In this document: positions 25,200-34,175 of the stretch, piece by piece | Position numbering within the stretch: position 1 is the stretch's first letter | How the letters are laid out: each line of letters starts with the position of its first letter | DNA from: Myroides marinus | Lineage (GTDB): Bacteria; Bacteroidota; Bacteroidia; Flavobacteriales; Flavobacteriaceae | Reading direction: 5' to 3' | Length of the DNA: 41,083 bases | NCBI RefSeq assembly: GCF_900109075.1 | Contig: NZ_FNYS01000028.1 | Span: 1 to 41,083, forward strand | The notes under the pieces: model-generated | Told to the model about the DNA's origin: nothing | Databases searched by the model: none | Seen by the model: only the letters and a program-made list of their open reading frames with translations | Program-made: the position numbers and the translations under genes

Positions 25200-25772
25200 C
25201 TAATTAAATTTTAGTTCAGCTTGATAATGAATAATCACTTCAGTCATATTATAATCTTCATCATAGACTGGTGTGTAGAAATAAACAAACACAGAACCTT
25301 TATATTTTGTCAATGGAATAGTTTCATAGTTCGATAAGTTATTTAATATCTTAATAGTTCTATTACCTATCCAATGCTCAGCGTTTCCTTTTGGGTTTTT
25401 ATCAAATCGGTGATCGGTAGCATTGCTATAAAACCAATAACTTGGTGCTTCGTCAGATACTATAAGTTCTTTGTTAGGATTATACATTTCGTCTGCAAAG
25501 GCTGTGTTCTCAAACCATGGCACTTCTAAATCAGCCTCGCCAATTGCAGAGCGATATAAGTCTTTATCAAAAGTAGCTCCTATAAGAAAGCTCTCTACGC
25601 TAAAGGATTCAACTTCAAAAGCAAACTCTCCACTTTTTAAGTTTATTACACCATTATCCATAGTAACTATCTTTCCATTTTGTTTTACTTCTACTTGGAT
25701 AGTTCCTTCTTGTGCCCAGCTGCTTATTTGAGTAATGAATACTAACAATAAACTAAGACCTAATCTTTTCAT
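25200..25772 (-). CDS. Exported hypothetical protein, 190 aa
   Basis: The ORF can be read from 25952, but the ATG at 25772 starts a good signal peptide (MKRLGLSLLLVFITQISSWAQ) and lies 32 bases after a TACTTTTG promoter box, which fixes the start. The mature protein is beta-rich with aromatic residues (VYFYTPVYDEDYNMTEVIIHY). No family recognised; probably periplasmic or surface-located. It is divergent from the LRR gene. Confidence 0.72.
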   Translation of the reverse strand: MKRLGLSLLLVFITQISSWAQEGTIQVEVKQNGKIVTMDNGVINLKSGEFAFEVESFSVESFLIGATFDKDLYRSAIGEADLEVPWFENTAFADEMYNPNKELIVSDEAPSYWFYSNATDHRFDKNPKGNAEHWIGNRTIKILNNLSNYETIPLTKYKGSVFVYFYTPVYDEDYNMTEVIIHYQAELKFN

Positions 25773-25804
25773 ACTAATTTTACTTCGGTTAATAATTCTG
25801 AAGC

Positions 25805-25812
25805 CAAAAGTA
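25805..25812 (-). promoter_or_regulatory. -7 box TACTTTTG for the exported-protein gene
   Basis: On the minus strand this reads TACTTTTG, an exact TAnnTTTG match, 32 bases before the ATG at 25772. It lies inside the longer ORF, which argues against that longer version. Confidence 0.6.
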
Positions 25813-25908
25813 ATATAACAAGGAGGTAAAAAGATTAGCTGTAAATAGGGATATTTATAAAATGAGAATAGTGTGATCTTTGAATTAGTATAAAAGAGTG
25901 CAATAAGA

Positions 25909-26754
25909 ATGTATATAGGTACAACAACACCTGGGCGTAAAGAACGATTCATTATAGTAGAAAAAGGAGATTCTACTCAATCTCTCTTGGCTTTTAGTCA
26001 AAAAGAGCAAATAACCAATTTGATTATATCTGGTAAGGAAAGTGGCTTAGAAATACTAGTAGATGAATCCTTTGCTCCTTTGTTCAAGGAAATAAAGATT
26101 CTTCATCTAAAAGATATAAGTATTAATAAGAATTGGCTATATCAGTTTGTAAATCTAAAACGTTTAGAGGCTAAAGGTTGTCAGTATAAAGGAAAAGAAC
26201 CATTAGATTGGTTGATGTTTACAGTATTGGAAGAAGTCTTTACTCCTTATTCTAAGTTATTTGAGAATCTGTTTGTACATCCTACTCTAAAAACAGTCTT
26301 TATAGAAAACTTTGATCAGGAAGGTTTTGTTTTTCCTTTAAACACTGTAATAGAATCTTTCTCAATAGAAAAGAGCAAAGAATGTACTTGGAGTAGTTTA
26401 GTAAACTTAAGTGCCTTAAAAGCGCTCTATTTAGTAAAAACACCTACGTTGACAGATATTAACTGGTTAAGCAAGCTTACACAGTTAGAAGATATAGAAA
26501 TAAGCGCTTGTAAAGAGGTAAATAACTTGATAGCATCTATTGCAGAAGTAAGTACTTTAAACACTGTATATTTATCTTCTATGGGAGATATAGAATCATT
26601 AAAACCACTTGAGAAGCTTCAAAATTTAAAGGAGTTAACCATTGAATCAGGAGGAAGGCTTATGGATAAGAAAAGTAGTGTCGTTCTTAATAAATTAACT
26701 GGTCTTGAATACAGTATAGAAATGAAGAATTATATAGATAGTAACGACAAGTAA
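25909..26754 (+). CDS. Leucine-rich-repeat protein, cytosolic
   Basis: The protein has 281 residues. LRR-type units are visible from about residue 60: FKEIKILHLKDISINKNWLY, FVNLKRLEAKGCQYKG, LSALKALYLVKTPTLTDINW, LTQLEDIEISACKEVNN, VSTLNTVYLSSMGDIESL, LQNLKELTIESGG. There is no signal peptide. The role is presumably protein binding. The upstream sequence gatctttg (25876-25883) is one base off the TAnnTTTG box. Confidence 0.78.
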   Translation: MYIGTTTPGRKERFIIVEKGDSTQSLLAFSQKEQITNLIISGKESGLEILVDESFAPLFKEIKILHLKDISINKNWLYQFVNLKRLEAKGCQYKGKEPLDWLMFTVLEEVFTPYSKLFENLFVHPTLKTVFIENFDQEGFVFPLNTVIESFSIEKSKECTWSSLVNLSALKALYLVKTPTLTDINWLSKLTQLEDIEISACKEVNNLIASIAEVSTLNTVYLSSMGDIESLKPLEKLQNLKELTIESGGRLMDKKSSVVLNKLTGLEYSIEMKNYIDSNDK

Positions 26755-26773
26755 AATTGAATACTAATAAAAT

Positions 26774-26803
26774 AGGCCTTTATAGTGTTAGCTATAAAGA
26801 CCT
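26774..26803 (+). terminator. Terminator hairpin after the LRR gene
   Basis: agg-c-ctttatag pairs with ctataaag-a-cct around a 6-base loop (one mismatch), followed by a T-rich stretch. It lies between convergent genes. Confidence 0.7.
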
Positions 26804-26820
26804 GTTTCTATCTTTTAAAA

Positions 26821-29088
26821 TTATGGAATAATCTTCTTTCTTAATGAGCTAAGCATAGAAGCGTCTTCTTCGCTTTTTTTCATTGTAGCTATACTAGCTG
26901 TAATTTTGAATATCTTTTCGGATAAACTAGATAGCCAGATAAGCTGTTCTATCACTAATACGGACTCTTCCATTAAGCTCTGTATCTGTTTATCGTCAGA
27001 GTAAGTTTTCTTTAATTCATATTCTCTAATACCTTTTAGGTAAGAGATGCTTAGATTAAAGTTTTCTGTGCGTTCTATTATTGCAATTTCCTCATTATTA
27101 TGATCTTCTAATAGAGCTATAGTCTGTTTTAGGTTACCTATCGTATAATCCATTACTACATTGAATGCTTCAGAGGCTTTTGTAGTTGTATGAGATTGTA
27201 CATAGATTCCAATAGAAGCTGCTGTCGATAGAAAAGTGTGATTTAGCACAGCTAATTCGTATAATTCTGTTCTATACTTCTGTTTAGATTTTGGCTCTTG
27301 AATCATACGTTGAAAAGAAGCCATTAAGTTACCTATCTCAATAAATGCATATTTTCTAGCTAATTTATAAGGTAAAGTAACCTCTCCTTTTTCATTATAA
27401 TAAAGTGTGATTTCTTTTACATATTCTTTATTTGCTTCTATAGATTTTTTTAAATGTGTATTTACATTTAAGAACTCCCATGAAGGCCATAACAAATAGT
27501 TGGCAGCAAAGGCTAATAAAGCACCAATTATTGTATCTACGATTCTGTAAATCATTACATCCATAAAGTTAGGAGTAAGTAATCCGTAGATTAGCACAAC
27601 ATACATCGTTATAAAAGTAACTCCGACTTTATAATCAGTATGAGAGAACCAATAACCTATAATCATCGTTAATACAGTAATATAAGCGATTACTGTACCA
27701 TTAGGAATAAGATAAAGTAATCCTATAGCAAATAAACCTCCTAAAACAGTACCAATTACACGTTCAAAAGAACGTTGCTTAGTAAGACCAAAACCAGGAC
27801 GCATAATAACGACTATTGTCAAAAGAATCCAGTATCCGTTTAATAGATCAAACATTTTACTAATAATAAGACCAACTAGAATAGTAAGAGTTAGTCTTAA
27901 TGCGTGTCTAAAAATAGTAGAAGTAAAGTTTAAGTTCTCTTTTAAAGTCTCTAATCTATAGTGGACAGGAGTTAAGAACTTCTCTAAATCTTTAAATCTC
28001 TCTTCAACATCAGCAGTAAAAGCCTTTTCAGTTAATGTTTTTTCTAAAGCGTGTATTTTGCTAATCTGATTTTCTGCATAATGCAATACATTAGAGAACA
28101 TAACTACAGCCTCTACCATATTGTTAGAATCGCCACTTTTGACAAAATTATTAAGCATTAATTGAATCTCTCCAAGCTCTTTAGACAAGTCATACTTAGA
28201 TTTATATTTAGTACCTAGGTTAATAGAATACGCAATATCGTTGATTGTTTCAGCGAAGTGATAAGCTAGTTGTTGGTAGCTTTTGATTACTTCAGGTTTG
28301 TTTTTAAATAATTCGTGTAACTTGCTGTGTTCAAAAGAAGTAGATACTGCTATCTCTAGTATCTCTACAAGTGTAGAAAACGCAACTAGTAAACGTCTAT
28401 TATTCGACGAGTTACCTGTATTGGCTTTATTTCGAACTAAATATTCACGTAGATTTTCGTGTACTTCATTTAGATGAACTTGAATATTTAATTGCTCTTC
28501 AGTAATCTTTTCAATATTAGCATCCTTATCCCATAGTTGACCTCTGTGTTTTAGATAGTCCGCTGTTAGCTCCATACACTCTGAAGTCTGGAGTACAACA
28601 TATCTCTTAGGTCTGATAAGATTAAAGGCAAGTGAAACTACTAAGTAGAATAACCCTCCAAGGAGTAACATCAAGCAGTGTAGTAATAAATCTTTGCCTT
28701 CATAACTATGTGCTAAACCTAAACTCGCAGCAAGTAGACCTGTAAACGAAAGCATATTAGCTCTATGCCCGTATACCGAAATCATGCTTAAAGAGAATAA
28801 AATAAAAACAAAAATAGGATAGAAGTACCAATGTCCATCAGTAATAGACAGTGCAAAGGTAACAGCAGGAACTGTAAAAGCCCCAACAGTAAGTCCGATT
28901 ATCTTGTCTTTTTTGTTACTAGGAATATCAACAGGGGCAGTAAGCATAGCTCCAATAGCAGCCGCGAAAGCCCAGTTAAATGCTTCATAAGGCATTAGTA
29001 TTAAGAATGGTACAACTGCTGATATAGTTATTTTTAAAGAATCAGCAAGATGAGTATTATCTGTGAATTTTCTAGCTTTTCCTAGCAT
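26821..29088 (-). CDS. FUSC/YccS-family membrane protein
   Basis: The protein has 755 residues. Two membrane blocks are visible: the N-terminal one at ~18-165 (ISAVVPFLILMPYEAFNWAF, MISVYGHRANMLSFTGLLAA) and a second at ~400-530 (FRHALRLTLTILVGLIISKM, GYWILLTIVVIMRPGFGLTKQRSFERV, GTVLGGLFAIGLLYLIP). This double layout with the PGFGLTKQRSFERVIGT motif matches the FUSC/YccS family of inner-membrane proteins linked to aromatic-acid or drug efflux. A soluble helical part lies between and another follows. No adaptor or outer-membrane channel gene is next to it, so its transport role is inference. Confidence 0.87.
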   Translation of the reverse strand: MLGKARKFTDNTHLADSLKITISAVVPFLILMPYEAFNWAFAAAIGAMLTAPVDIPSNKKDKIIGLTVGAFTVPAVTFALSITDGHWYFYPIFVFILFSLSMISVYGHRANMLSFTGLLAASLGLAHSYEGKDLLLHCLMLLLGGLFYLVVSLAFNLIRPKRYVVLQTSECMELTADYLKHRGQLWDKDANIEKITEEQLNIQVHLNEVHENLREYLVRNKANTGNSSNNRRLLVAFSTLVEILEIAVSTSFEHSKLHELFKNKPEVIKSYQQLAYHFAETINDIAYSINLGTKYKSKYDLSKELGEIQLMLNNFVKSGDSNNMVEAVVMFSNVLHYAENQISKIHALEKTLTEKAFTADVEERFKDLEKFLTPVHYRLETLKENLNFTSTIFRHALRLTLTILVGLIISKMFDLLNGYWILLTIVVIMRPGFGLTKQRSFERVIGTVLGGLFAIGLLYLIPNGTVIAYITVLTMIIGYWFSHTDYKVGVTFITMYVVLIYGLLTPNFMDVMIYRIVDTIIGALLAFAANYLLWPSWEFLNVNTHLKKSIEANKEYVKEITLYYNEKGEVTLPYKLARKYAFIEIGNLMASFQRMIQEPKSKQKYRTELYELAVLNHTFLSTAASIGIYVQSHTTTKASEAFNVVMDYTIGNLKQTIALLEDHNNEEIAIIERTENFNLSISYLKGIREYELKKTYSDDKQIQSLMEESVLVIEQLIWLSSLSEKIFKITASIATMKKSEEDASMLSSLRKKIIP

Positions 29089-29168
29089 GGGGTTTAGAAA
29101 CTTTGATTTTAATTAAAGAATAGGACTTTTTACTTAGCAATATAATACAATTTAGAGACCAAAAATAA

Positions 29169-29198
29169 TTTGGAGTGTTATTTATTCATTTATTTTTG
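29169..29198 (+). promoter_or_regulatory. Promoter of def (TTTG-N18-TATTTTTG)
   Basis: TTTG at 29169-29172 and TATTTTTG at 29191-29198 are 18 bases apart, a good housekeeping promoter. A second TATTTTTG at 29201-29208 could shift the start by ten bases. Confidence 0.7.
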
Positions 29199-29233
29199 AG
29201 TATTTTTGCACCTTTAGAATAAAATAAGAAGAC

Positions 29234-29821
29234 ATGATATTATCAATAGTTGGATACGGTGATCCCGTTTTACGTAAAGTAGGAGAGGACATCACTAAAG
29301 ACTATCCAAACTTACAAGAGCTAATCGCTAATATGTATGAGACAATGTATGGAGCATATGGAGTAGGATTAGCGGCACCTCAGGTAGGATTACCTATTAG
29401 ATTATTCGTAGTGGATGCTGCCCCTTTTGCAGAGATGGAAGGAAATACAGAAGAAGAGATTGCTTTTTTGACTACTTTCAAAAAAACATTCATCAATGCT
29501 AAGATTTTAAAAGAAGAGGGTGAAGAATGGGCTTTTAATGAAGGATGTTTAAGTATTCCAGAGGTACATGAACCTGTTAAAAGAAAATCTAAGATTCAAA
29601 TAGAATATTATGACGAAAACTTCGTTAAGCATATAGATGAATTTGATGGATTAGCTGCACGTGTTATCCAACATGAGTACGATCACATTGAGGGAGTGCT
29701 ATTTACAGATAAAGTTTCTGTCCTTAAGAAAAAGTTGATTTCTAAGAAGTTGAACAATATTTTAGAAGGTAAAATATTCACAGACTACAAAATGAAATTA
29801 AATAAGAAAAAAGGCAGATAA
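29234..29821 (+). CDS. def: Peptide deformylase
   Basis: The protein has 195 residues. All three PDF motifs are intact: GVGLAAPQ (43-50), EGCLS (103-107, Cys105 binds the metal) and HEYDH (147-151, two metal His plus the catalytic Glu). It removes the formyl group from the N-terminus of new proteins at the ribosome. A ~15-residue insertion (FAEMEGNTEEEIAFLTTFKK) precedes motif 2, a usual feature in this group. DUF5606 and mazG follow on the same strand. Confidence 0.97.
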   Translation: MILSIVGYGDPVLRKVGEDITKDYPNLQELIANMYETMYGAYGVGLAAPQVGLPIRLFVVDAAPFAEMEGNTEEEIAFLTTFKKTFINAKILKEEGEEWAFNEGCLSIPEVHEPVKRKSKIQIEYYDENFVKHIDEFDGLAARVIQHEYDHIEGVLFTDKVSVLKKKLISKKLNNILEGKIFTDYKMKLNKKKGR

Positions 29822-29884
29822 ATAACTTGATTATTAATAACAATTTAAGATATTTGCGACTCTTAAAGTAAAATTTAGAAAAAA

Positions 29885-30310
29885 ATGAGTTTAGAAAAAG
29901 TTTTAGCTATTTCGGGAAAACCAGGATTATATGAGTTACTAGTACAAACTCGTACAGGATTTATCGCTGAATCATTGGCTGATGGGAAAAAAAGTACAGT
30001 AGGATTAAGAAATAACGTTAGTTTACTTTCAGAAATTTCAATCTATACTTACAGTGATGAAGTAAAGTTATTTGAAGTATTCAAAAACATTGCAACAAAA
30101 GAAAACAATGGTGAAGCTATTTCTCACAAAGAAGACAATCCTACATTAGTAGCGTACTTCAGAGAAGTATTACCAGAATTTGATGAAGAAAGAGTATATG
30201 TTTCTGATATCAAAAAAGTACTTAACTGGTACAATATCCTTCAAAAAAGAGGATTAATTGCTGAAGCATTTACTGCTGAGGCTGCAGCTACAGAAACTGA
30301 AGCTAAATAA
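29885..30310 (+). CDS. DUF5606 family protein
   Basis: The protein has 141 residues. The start MSLEKVLAISGKPGLYELLVQTRTGF, then LADGKKSTVGLRNNVSLLSEISIYT, matches DUF5606, a conserved Bacteroidota family of unknown function. A helical C-terminal half (EVLPEFDEERVYVSDIKKVLNWYNILQKRGLI) and a short Ala/Glu/Thr tail follow. It lies 63 bases after def and before a terminator, so it may be co-expressed with def. Confidence 0.88.
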   Translation: MSLEKVLAISGKPGLYELLVQTRTGFIAESLADGKKSTVGLRNNVSLLSEISIYTYSDEVKLFEVFKNIATKENNGEAISHKEDNPTLVAYFREVLPEFDEERVYVSDIKKVLNWYNILQKRGLIAEAFTAEAAATETEAK

Positions 30311-30330
30311 TTTATAAAAAATTATATCTA

Positions 30331-30363
30331 AAAGCTCGCTTTGTCAAAAGCGGGCTTTTTTTT
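30331..30363 (+). terminator. Terminator after DUF5606
   Basis: aaagctcgcttt and aaagcgggcttt pair over 12 bp with one G-T wobble around the loop gtca. At least eight T follow. It lies between DUF5606 and mazG. Confidence 0.87.
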
Positions 30364-30386
30364 ATATTCGTTCAAAACGTATAATT

Positions 30387-31157
30387 ATGCATACAAGAGA
30401 AGAACAATTACAAGCGGTAGGTCGCTTACTAGATATATTAGACGAATTAAGAGTAAAATGCCCATGGGATAAGAAACAGACTTTTGAAAGTCTGAAGAAC
30501 TTAAGTGTGGAAGAAATGTATGAATTAGTTGACGCTATTACAGAAGGGGATACTGATGAGATGAAGAAGGAGCTTGGAGATCTACTAATGCATATTGTTT
30601 TCTATGCTAAAATAGGAAGTGAGCAATCTTTATTTGATATTAAAGATATTGCAGATAGTATCTCTGATAAACTTATCTTTAGACATCCTCATATATATGG
30701 AGATGTAGAAGTAAACTCAGAAAAAGAAGTATTAGAGAACTGGGAAAAGCTTAAACTAAAAGAAGGCAATAAATCAGTACTAGCTGGGGTGCCAAAAGCA
30801 TTACCTGCATTAATAAAGGCTTATAGAATTCAACAAAAAGCTAGTGGAGTAGGTTTTGATTGGGATAATGTGAATAATGTATGGAATAAAGTAGAGGAAG
30901 AAATCGAAGAATTCAAGGTTGAAGTAGCTAAGGATAATAAAGAGTTAATGGAAGAGGAATTTGGAGATATTTTATTCTCTTTAATTAATTATGCACGACA
31001 CCAAGGAATTGATCCTGAGAAAGCTTTAGCTCAATCTAATAGTAAGTTTATCTCAAGATTTAATAAAGTAGAGGACCTTGTCAATAAACAAAACAATGGT
31101 TTTGATAATGTTACACCTGAAATTCTAGATCAATATTGGAATCTAGCTAAAAAATAA
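30387..31157 (+). CDS. mazG: Nucleoside triphosphate pyrophosphohydrolase MazG
   Basis: The protein has 256 residues with two MazG units. The first has CPWDKKQTFESLKNLSVEEMYELVDAI and ELGDLLMHIVFYAKI; the second has EVEEEIEEFKVEV-like helices and EEFGDILFSLINYARHQGIDPEKAL. The E-x-x-E...E-x-x-D pattern binds Mg2+ in all-alpha NTP-PPases. It hydrolyses (d)NTPs to monophosphates, which cleans the nucleotide pool and modulates (p)ppGpp levels in other bacteria. It starts 24 bases after the DUF5606 terminator. Confidence 0.94.
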   Translation: MHTREEQLQAVGRLLDILDELRVKCPWDKKQTFESLKNLSVEEMYELVDAITEGDTDEMKKELGDLLMHIVFYAKIGSEQSLFDIKDIADSISDKLIFRHPHIYGDVEVNSEKEVLENWEKLKLKEGNKSVLAGVPKALPALIKAYRIQQKASGVGFDWDNVNNVWNKVEEEIEEFKVEVAKDNKELMEEEFGDILFSLINYARHQGIDPEKALAQSNSKFISRFNKVEDLVNKQNNGFDNVTPEILDQYWNLAKK

Positions 31158-31256
31158 GCTATAATAAAAACTAACCTGATTAGATATATATAATACAATT
31201 CAAATATACTTTCTCTTTTGATGTCATAAATGAAACAATTAACATAGCAAGGCATA

Positions 31257-31288
31257 GGCTTTGGGCTATTGATTTAAACAATAAAGCC
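31257..31288 (+). promoter_or_regulatory. Leader hairpin before the S8 protease gene
   Basis: ggcttt (31257-31262) pairs with aaagcc (31283-31288), and attg with caat inside it, with a five-base bulge on the left. It ends seven bases before the ATG and has no T-tract, so it could mask the start. Confidence 0.35.
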
Positions 31289-31295
31289 AATCGCC

Positions 31296-33359
31296 ATGAA
31301 AAAAGTAATAACCTTATCCTTATTGTGTTTCTATGTTTTTTCATTTGCTCAAAATGATTCTTTAATTAGAAACATTATCACAGCTAGGAGTTTGCAATCA
31401 GATCGCGAAGTTCAGGTTGATTTAGAAAGAGAACACATTCTTCGTCAGGAGAAAGTGAGTAGAGTAATTAAAGAGAGGAATATCCCTTATAGCTATGTGT
31501 CAGATTTAGGGGTATATAGTGAGATTGTAGATGTTTATCCAGATGGTAGGCCTCTATACTATCAAGGATTTAATTCTAGAGCTGCACAAATTGCTAAAAT
31601 TCCTGCTATTCAGAAAGGAGGAAAGTTCAATTTAAACCTTACTGGTAAAAATGTATTAATAGGTGTTTTTGATGCTACTCCTGTTTATAAGAAACACGAT
31701 GAATTCAAAGATAGGTTAAATCAAATTCACATTAAGTCTGAAGTAGTTTCAGAGAGTGCTCCTCTAAGCGAGCGTAGAACTTTTCAACTAGCTCAAGAAC
31801 ATGCTACACATGTGACAGGTACTATCTTAGCTAAAGGATTGTATCCCGAAGCGAAAGGACTAGCTCCAGGAGTCAGAATATATTCATATAACTGGAGGAA
31901 TGATGAGATTAATATGAGAGATGCTGCAAAAAAAGGCGCTTTAGCTAGTAATCATTCATATGGAGCAGTCATTATTAGTAATGGTAGACTAATCATTGAT
32001 CAACGTTTAGTAGGAGTATACGATTGGAAAGCAGAAGGGTTTGATCGTGTTACATTTGCTTTTAAAAACTATCTGCCTGTTATTGCTGCAGGTAATAATC
32101 ACAAGTATGCTAATGTATTAAATGACAATCAAACAGAATTTAATAACCTGGCAGGTATTGCTACTGCTAAAAACACTTTAGTTGTAGGTTCTCTGGCTCA
32201 GCTAAGTAATTCTCTAGATATTACAGATATGACAATATCACCTACAAGTAATTATGGACCAACAAGAGACTTTAGAATAAAGCCTGATATAGTAGCTAAA
32301 GGTGAAGGATTGTATTCTACAATTAATGACTATTCCCGTACAGAAGATTATGTACTTAGAACAGATAGATATACTTATCTAGCAGGTACATCTATGGCTT
32401 CTCCTGTCGTAACATCATTAGTAGCACTATTACAAGAATGGGCTGTTAATGCGTTTAGTACTCCTCTTAGAGCAGCATCTATAAAAGGGTTAATTATTCA
32501 TACAGCTTATTCACTTAATAAGATTACTGATAAAGAAAGTAATACTATAAAAAACCTTGGAAAGGGACCTAATGCAGTTTATGGATGGGGAGCTATTGAC
32601 GCCGAAAAAGCAATGACTCTATTAAATAACTTATCTACTAATCGAAGTTATTTAATAGAAAATGAACTTGTCAATAAAAAAACTAAGAAATATATCATTA
32701 CGAATAACTATGATAACAATGAGATCGAAGCAACTTTAGTGTGGACTGATCCAGCTTCTGTATTTGATTATAGTCTTATAGCGATGAGTAACAGTAAGCC
32801 TGTGTTGGTAAATGATTTAGATATGCGTCTTAAAACAAGTAATTTGACCTATTTGCCTTGGGCACTTAATAAAGATATAAATAATCCTATAGCTTTAGAG
32901 AAAGATAATGATGTAGACAATGTTGAGCGTATTACTTCCAAAAAATTAGTTAAAGGAGAAAGCACATTGACCATAAGTCATAAAGGAGGTATAATTCTTG
33001 GAAGACAAGAGTATTCATTAATCTTATCTTCTAAAGAACCAATATCAATTGTTGAAATAGATGCTAGTAAATCAGGAGATAGTACAACTGAAGAAATAGT
33101 AATCCTACCCAAAGAGATTACTGATTTAGATATTGGTATTTGGCCTAATCCTGTTGTGAATATAGCAAATTTAGATTATGATATTCAACAACTTAAAGTA
33201 CATGAGTTGAAAATCTATGATCTAAATGGAAGATTAATAAAAGTAGTCAATGACGTTGACAAAAAAGCCCTGTCTTTAGAAGATTTGACTATAGGTAGAT
33301 ATATTCTAAATTTTATGACTAGCGAAGGAATAATAGTAAAACACATCGTTAAGAAGTAA
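31296..33359 (+). CDS. T9SS-exported S8 (subtilisin-like) serine protease
   Basis: The protein has 687 residues with a signal peptide (MKKVITLSLLCFYVFSFAQ). The catalytic triad is visible: Asp126 (LIGVFDATP), His169 (QEHATHVTG) and Ser366 (LAGTSMASPV), with the oxyanion Asn in VIAAGNNH. A second beta-rich domain (YIITNNYDNNEIEATLVWTDPA) follows, as in other Bacteroidota S8 proteases. The last ~75 residues (IGIWPNPVV...GRYILNF) are a type A T9SS sorting domain, so it should be secreted or held on the surface. The substrate is unknown. Confidence 0.93.
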   Translation: MKKVITLSLLCFYVFSFAQNDSLIRNIITARSLQSDREVQVDLEREHILRQEKVSRVIKERNIPYSYVSDLGVYSEIVDVYPDGRPLYYQGFNSRAAQIAKIPAIQKGGKFNLNLTGKNVLIGVFDATPVYKKHDEFKDRLNQIHIKSEVVSESAPLSERRTFQLAQEHATHVTGTILAKGLYPEAKGLAPGVRIYSYNWRNDEINMRDAAKKGALASNHSYGAVIISNGRLIIDQRLVGVYDWKAEGFDRVTFAFKNYLPVIAAGNNHKYANVLNDNQTEFNNLAGIATAKNTLVVGSLAQLSNSLDITDMTISPTSNYGPTRDFRIKPDIVAKGEGLYSTINDYSRTEDYVLRTDRYTYLAGTSMASPVVTSLVALLQEWAVNAFSTPLRAASIKGLIIHTAYSLNKITDKESNTIKNLGKGPNAVYGWGAIDAEKAMTLLNNLSTNRSYLIENELVNKKTKKYIITNNYDNNEIEATLVWTDPASVFDYSLIAMSNSKPVLVNDLDMRLKTSNLTYLPWALNKDINNPIALEKDNDVDNVERITSKKLVKGESTLTISHKGGIILGRQEYSLILSSKEPISIVEIDASKSGDSTTEEIVILPKEITDLDIGIWPNPVVNIANLDYDIQQLKVHELKIYDLNGRLIKVVNDVDKKALSLEDLTIGRYILNFMTSEGIIVKHIVKK

Positions 33360-33370
33360 GATAGATAATA

Positions 33371-33409
33371 AGAAAAGCCCTATTTCTTAAAATGAAATAG
33401 GGCTTTTCT
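33371..33409. terminator. Bidirectional terminator, 16-bp stem
   Basis: agaaaagccctatttc and its exact complement (33394-33409) surround seven bases, between the S8 protease gene and the convergent exported-protein gene. Confidence 0.88.
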
Positions 33410-33426
33410 AGTTTATATGACCGACA

Positions 33427-34062
33427 TTATTTTTTTGTTTCTGCTTTTTGTGAAGTTGCTTTTTTAGCAGCTTCTTGTTCATGTTCATTTAGCATTTTTA
33501 AGAAAGCCTCTTGTTGTACTTTCATATCCTCTTGCATTCCTTTCATTAACTGCATAAAATCTTGTGCAAAGAAATCTTCATATTCTTCATTTAGTTCCTG
33601 AGAATACAATGCTCTTCCAGCTTGAGGGTCATTTGCAATATTTAGCATCTGATTTGATTTATTACCTAATTCTAAATAGCGTTGACCTGTTTCACTTTGA
33701 TGAATTTTAACTGTAAAATCTGAAATACCATTAGAGTTGTATTCTGATTTTTGTTGAGAAGAACCTCTTTCATCTTTAAATCTTGTACTAATAGCTATTA
33801 TTTGCCCTTTATCATTGCGTTTGATATTAGAAAAAGTAAGGTTGGCAATCTTTTCATTGTTGACCTCTTTTTTAATCTCTTCTAATTCATTATCTTTAGT
33901 ATCCTTATTTATAAGATACTCTACAGTAGTACTCTTTATTTTTAGACTTTCCTTTTCTTGAGCATTTACTCCACTAATAGTAAAGAATAAAATAGTAGAA
34001 CAAATTGCTGTTTTAGCAAGGATTGTTTTAAAAGAAATAAGTAACTTTTTAAATGCATTCAT
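33427..34062 (-). CDS. Exported hypothetical protein, 211 aa
   Basis: The signal peptide ends near ISGVNAQ (residue ~35). The mature part includes LTFSNIKRNDKGQIIAIST, a pattern I associate with the C-terminal periplasmic part of Bacteroidota M56/BlaR1-type proteins, but no peptidase domain is present, so the link is weak. The C-terminal ~60 residues form a Met/Gln/Glu-rich helix (FAQDFMQLMKGMQEDMKVQQ) ending in a basic tail. Probably periplasmic. It is divergent from the hydrolase gene. Confidence 0.6.
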   Translation of the reverse strand: MNAFKKLLISFKTILAKTAICSTILFFTISGVNAQEKESLKIKSTTVEYLINKDTKDNELEEIKKEVNNEKIANLTFSNIKRNDKGQIIAISTRFKDERGSSQQKSEYNSNGISDFTVKIHQSETGQRYLELGNKSNQMLNIANDPQAGRALYSQELNEEYEDFFAQDFMQLMKGMQEDMKVQQEAFLKMLNEHEQEAAKKATSQKAETKK

Positions 34063-34108
34063 AAAAATAGGTTTTTAGGTATAACAAGTTTTTAAGTTCA
34101 TTACGAAT

Positions 34109-34133
34109 TTAAGTCTTAAACATTTAAACTTAA
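34109..34133. promoter_or_regulatory. Palindrome between divergent genes
   Basis: ttaagt-c-ttaa and ttaa-acttaa form an interrupted palindrome around four bases, centred between the exported-protein gene (34062) and the hydrolase gene (34176). It could be an operator, but AT-richness makes chance likely. Confidence 0.3.
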
Positions 34134-34175
34134 TCTAAAATACTGAATATGAGTGTTAAAATAAATTAAAATGAT

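Noticed and set aside
33427..34062. M56/BlaR1 antirepressor
   Set aside because: One short pattern is reminiscent, but the metallopeptidase domain and membrane helices are missing.
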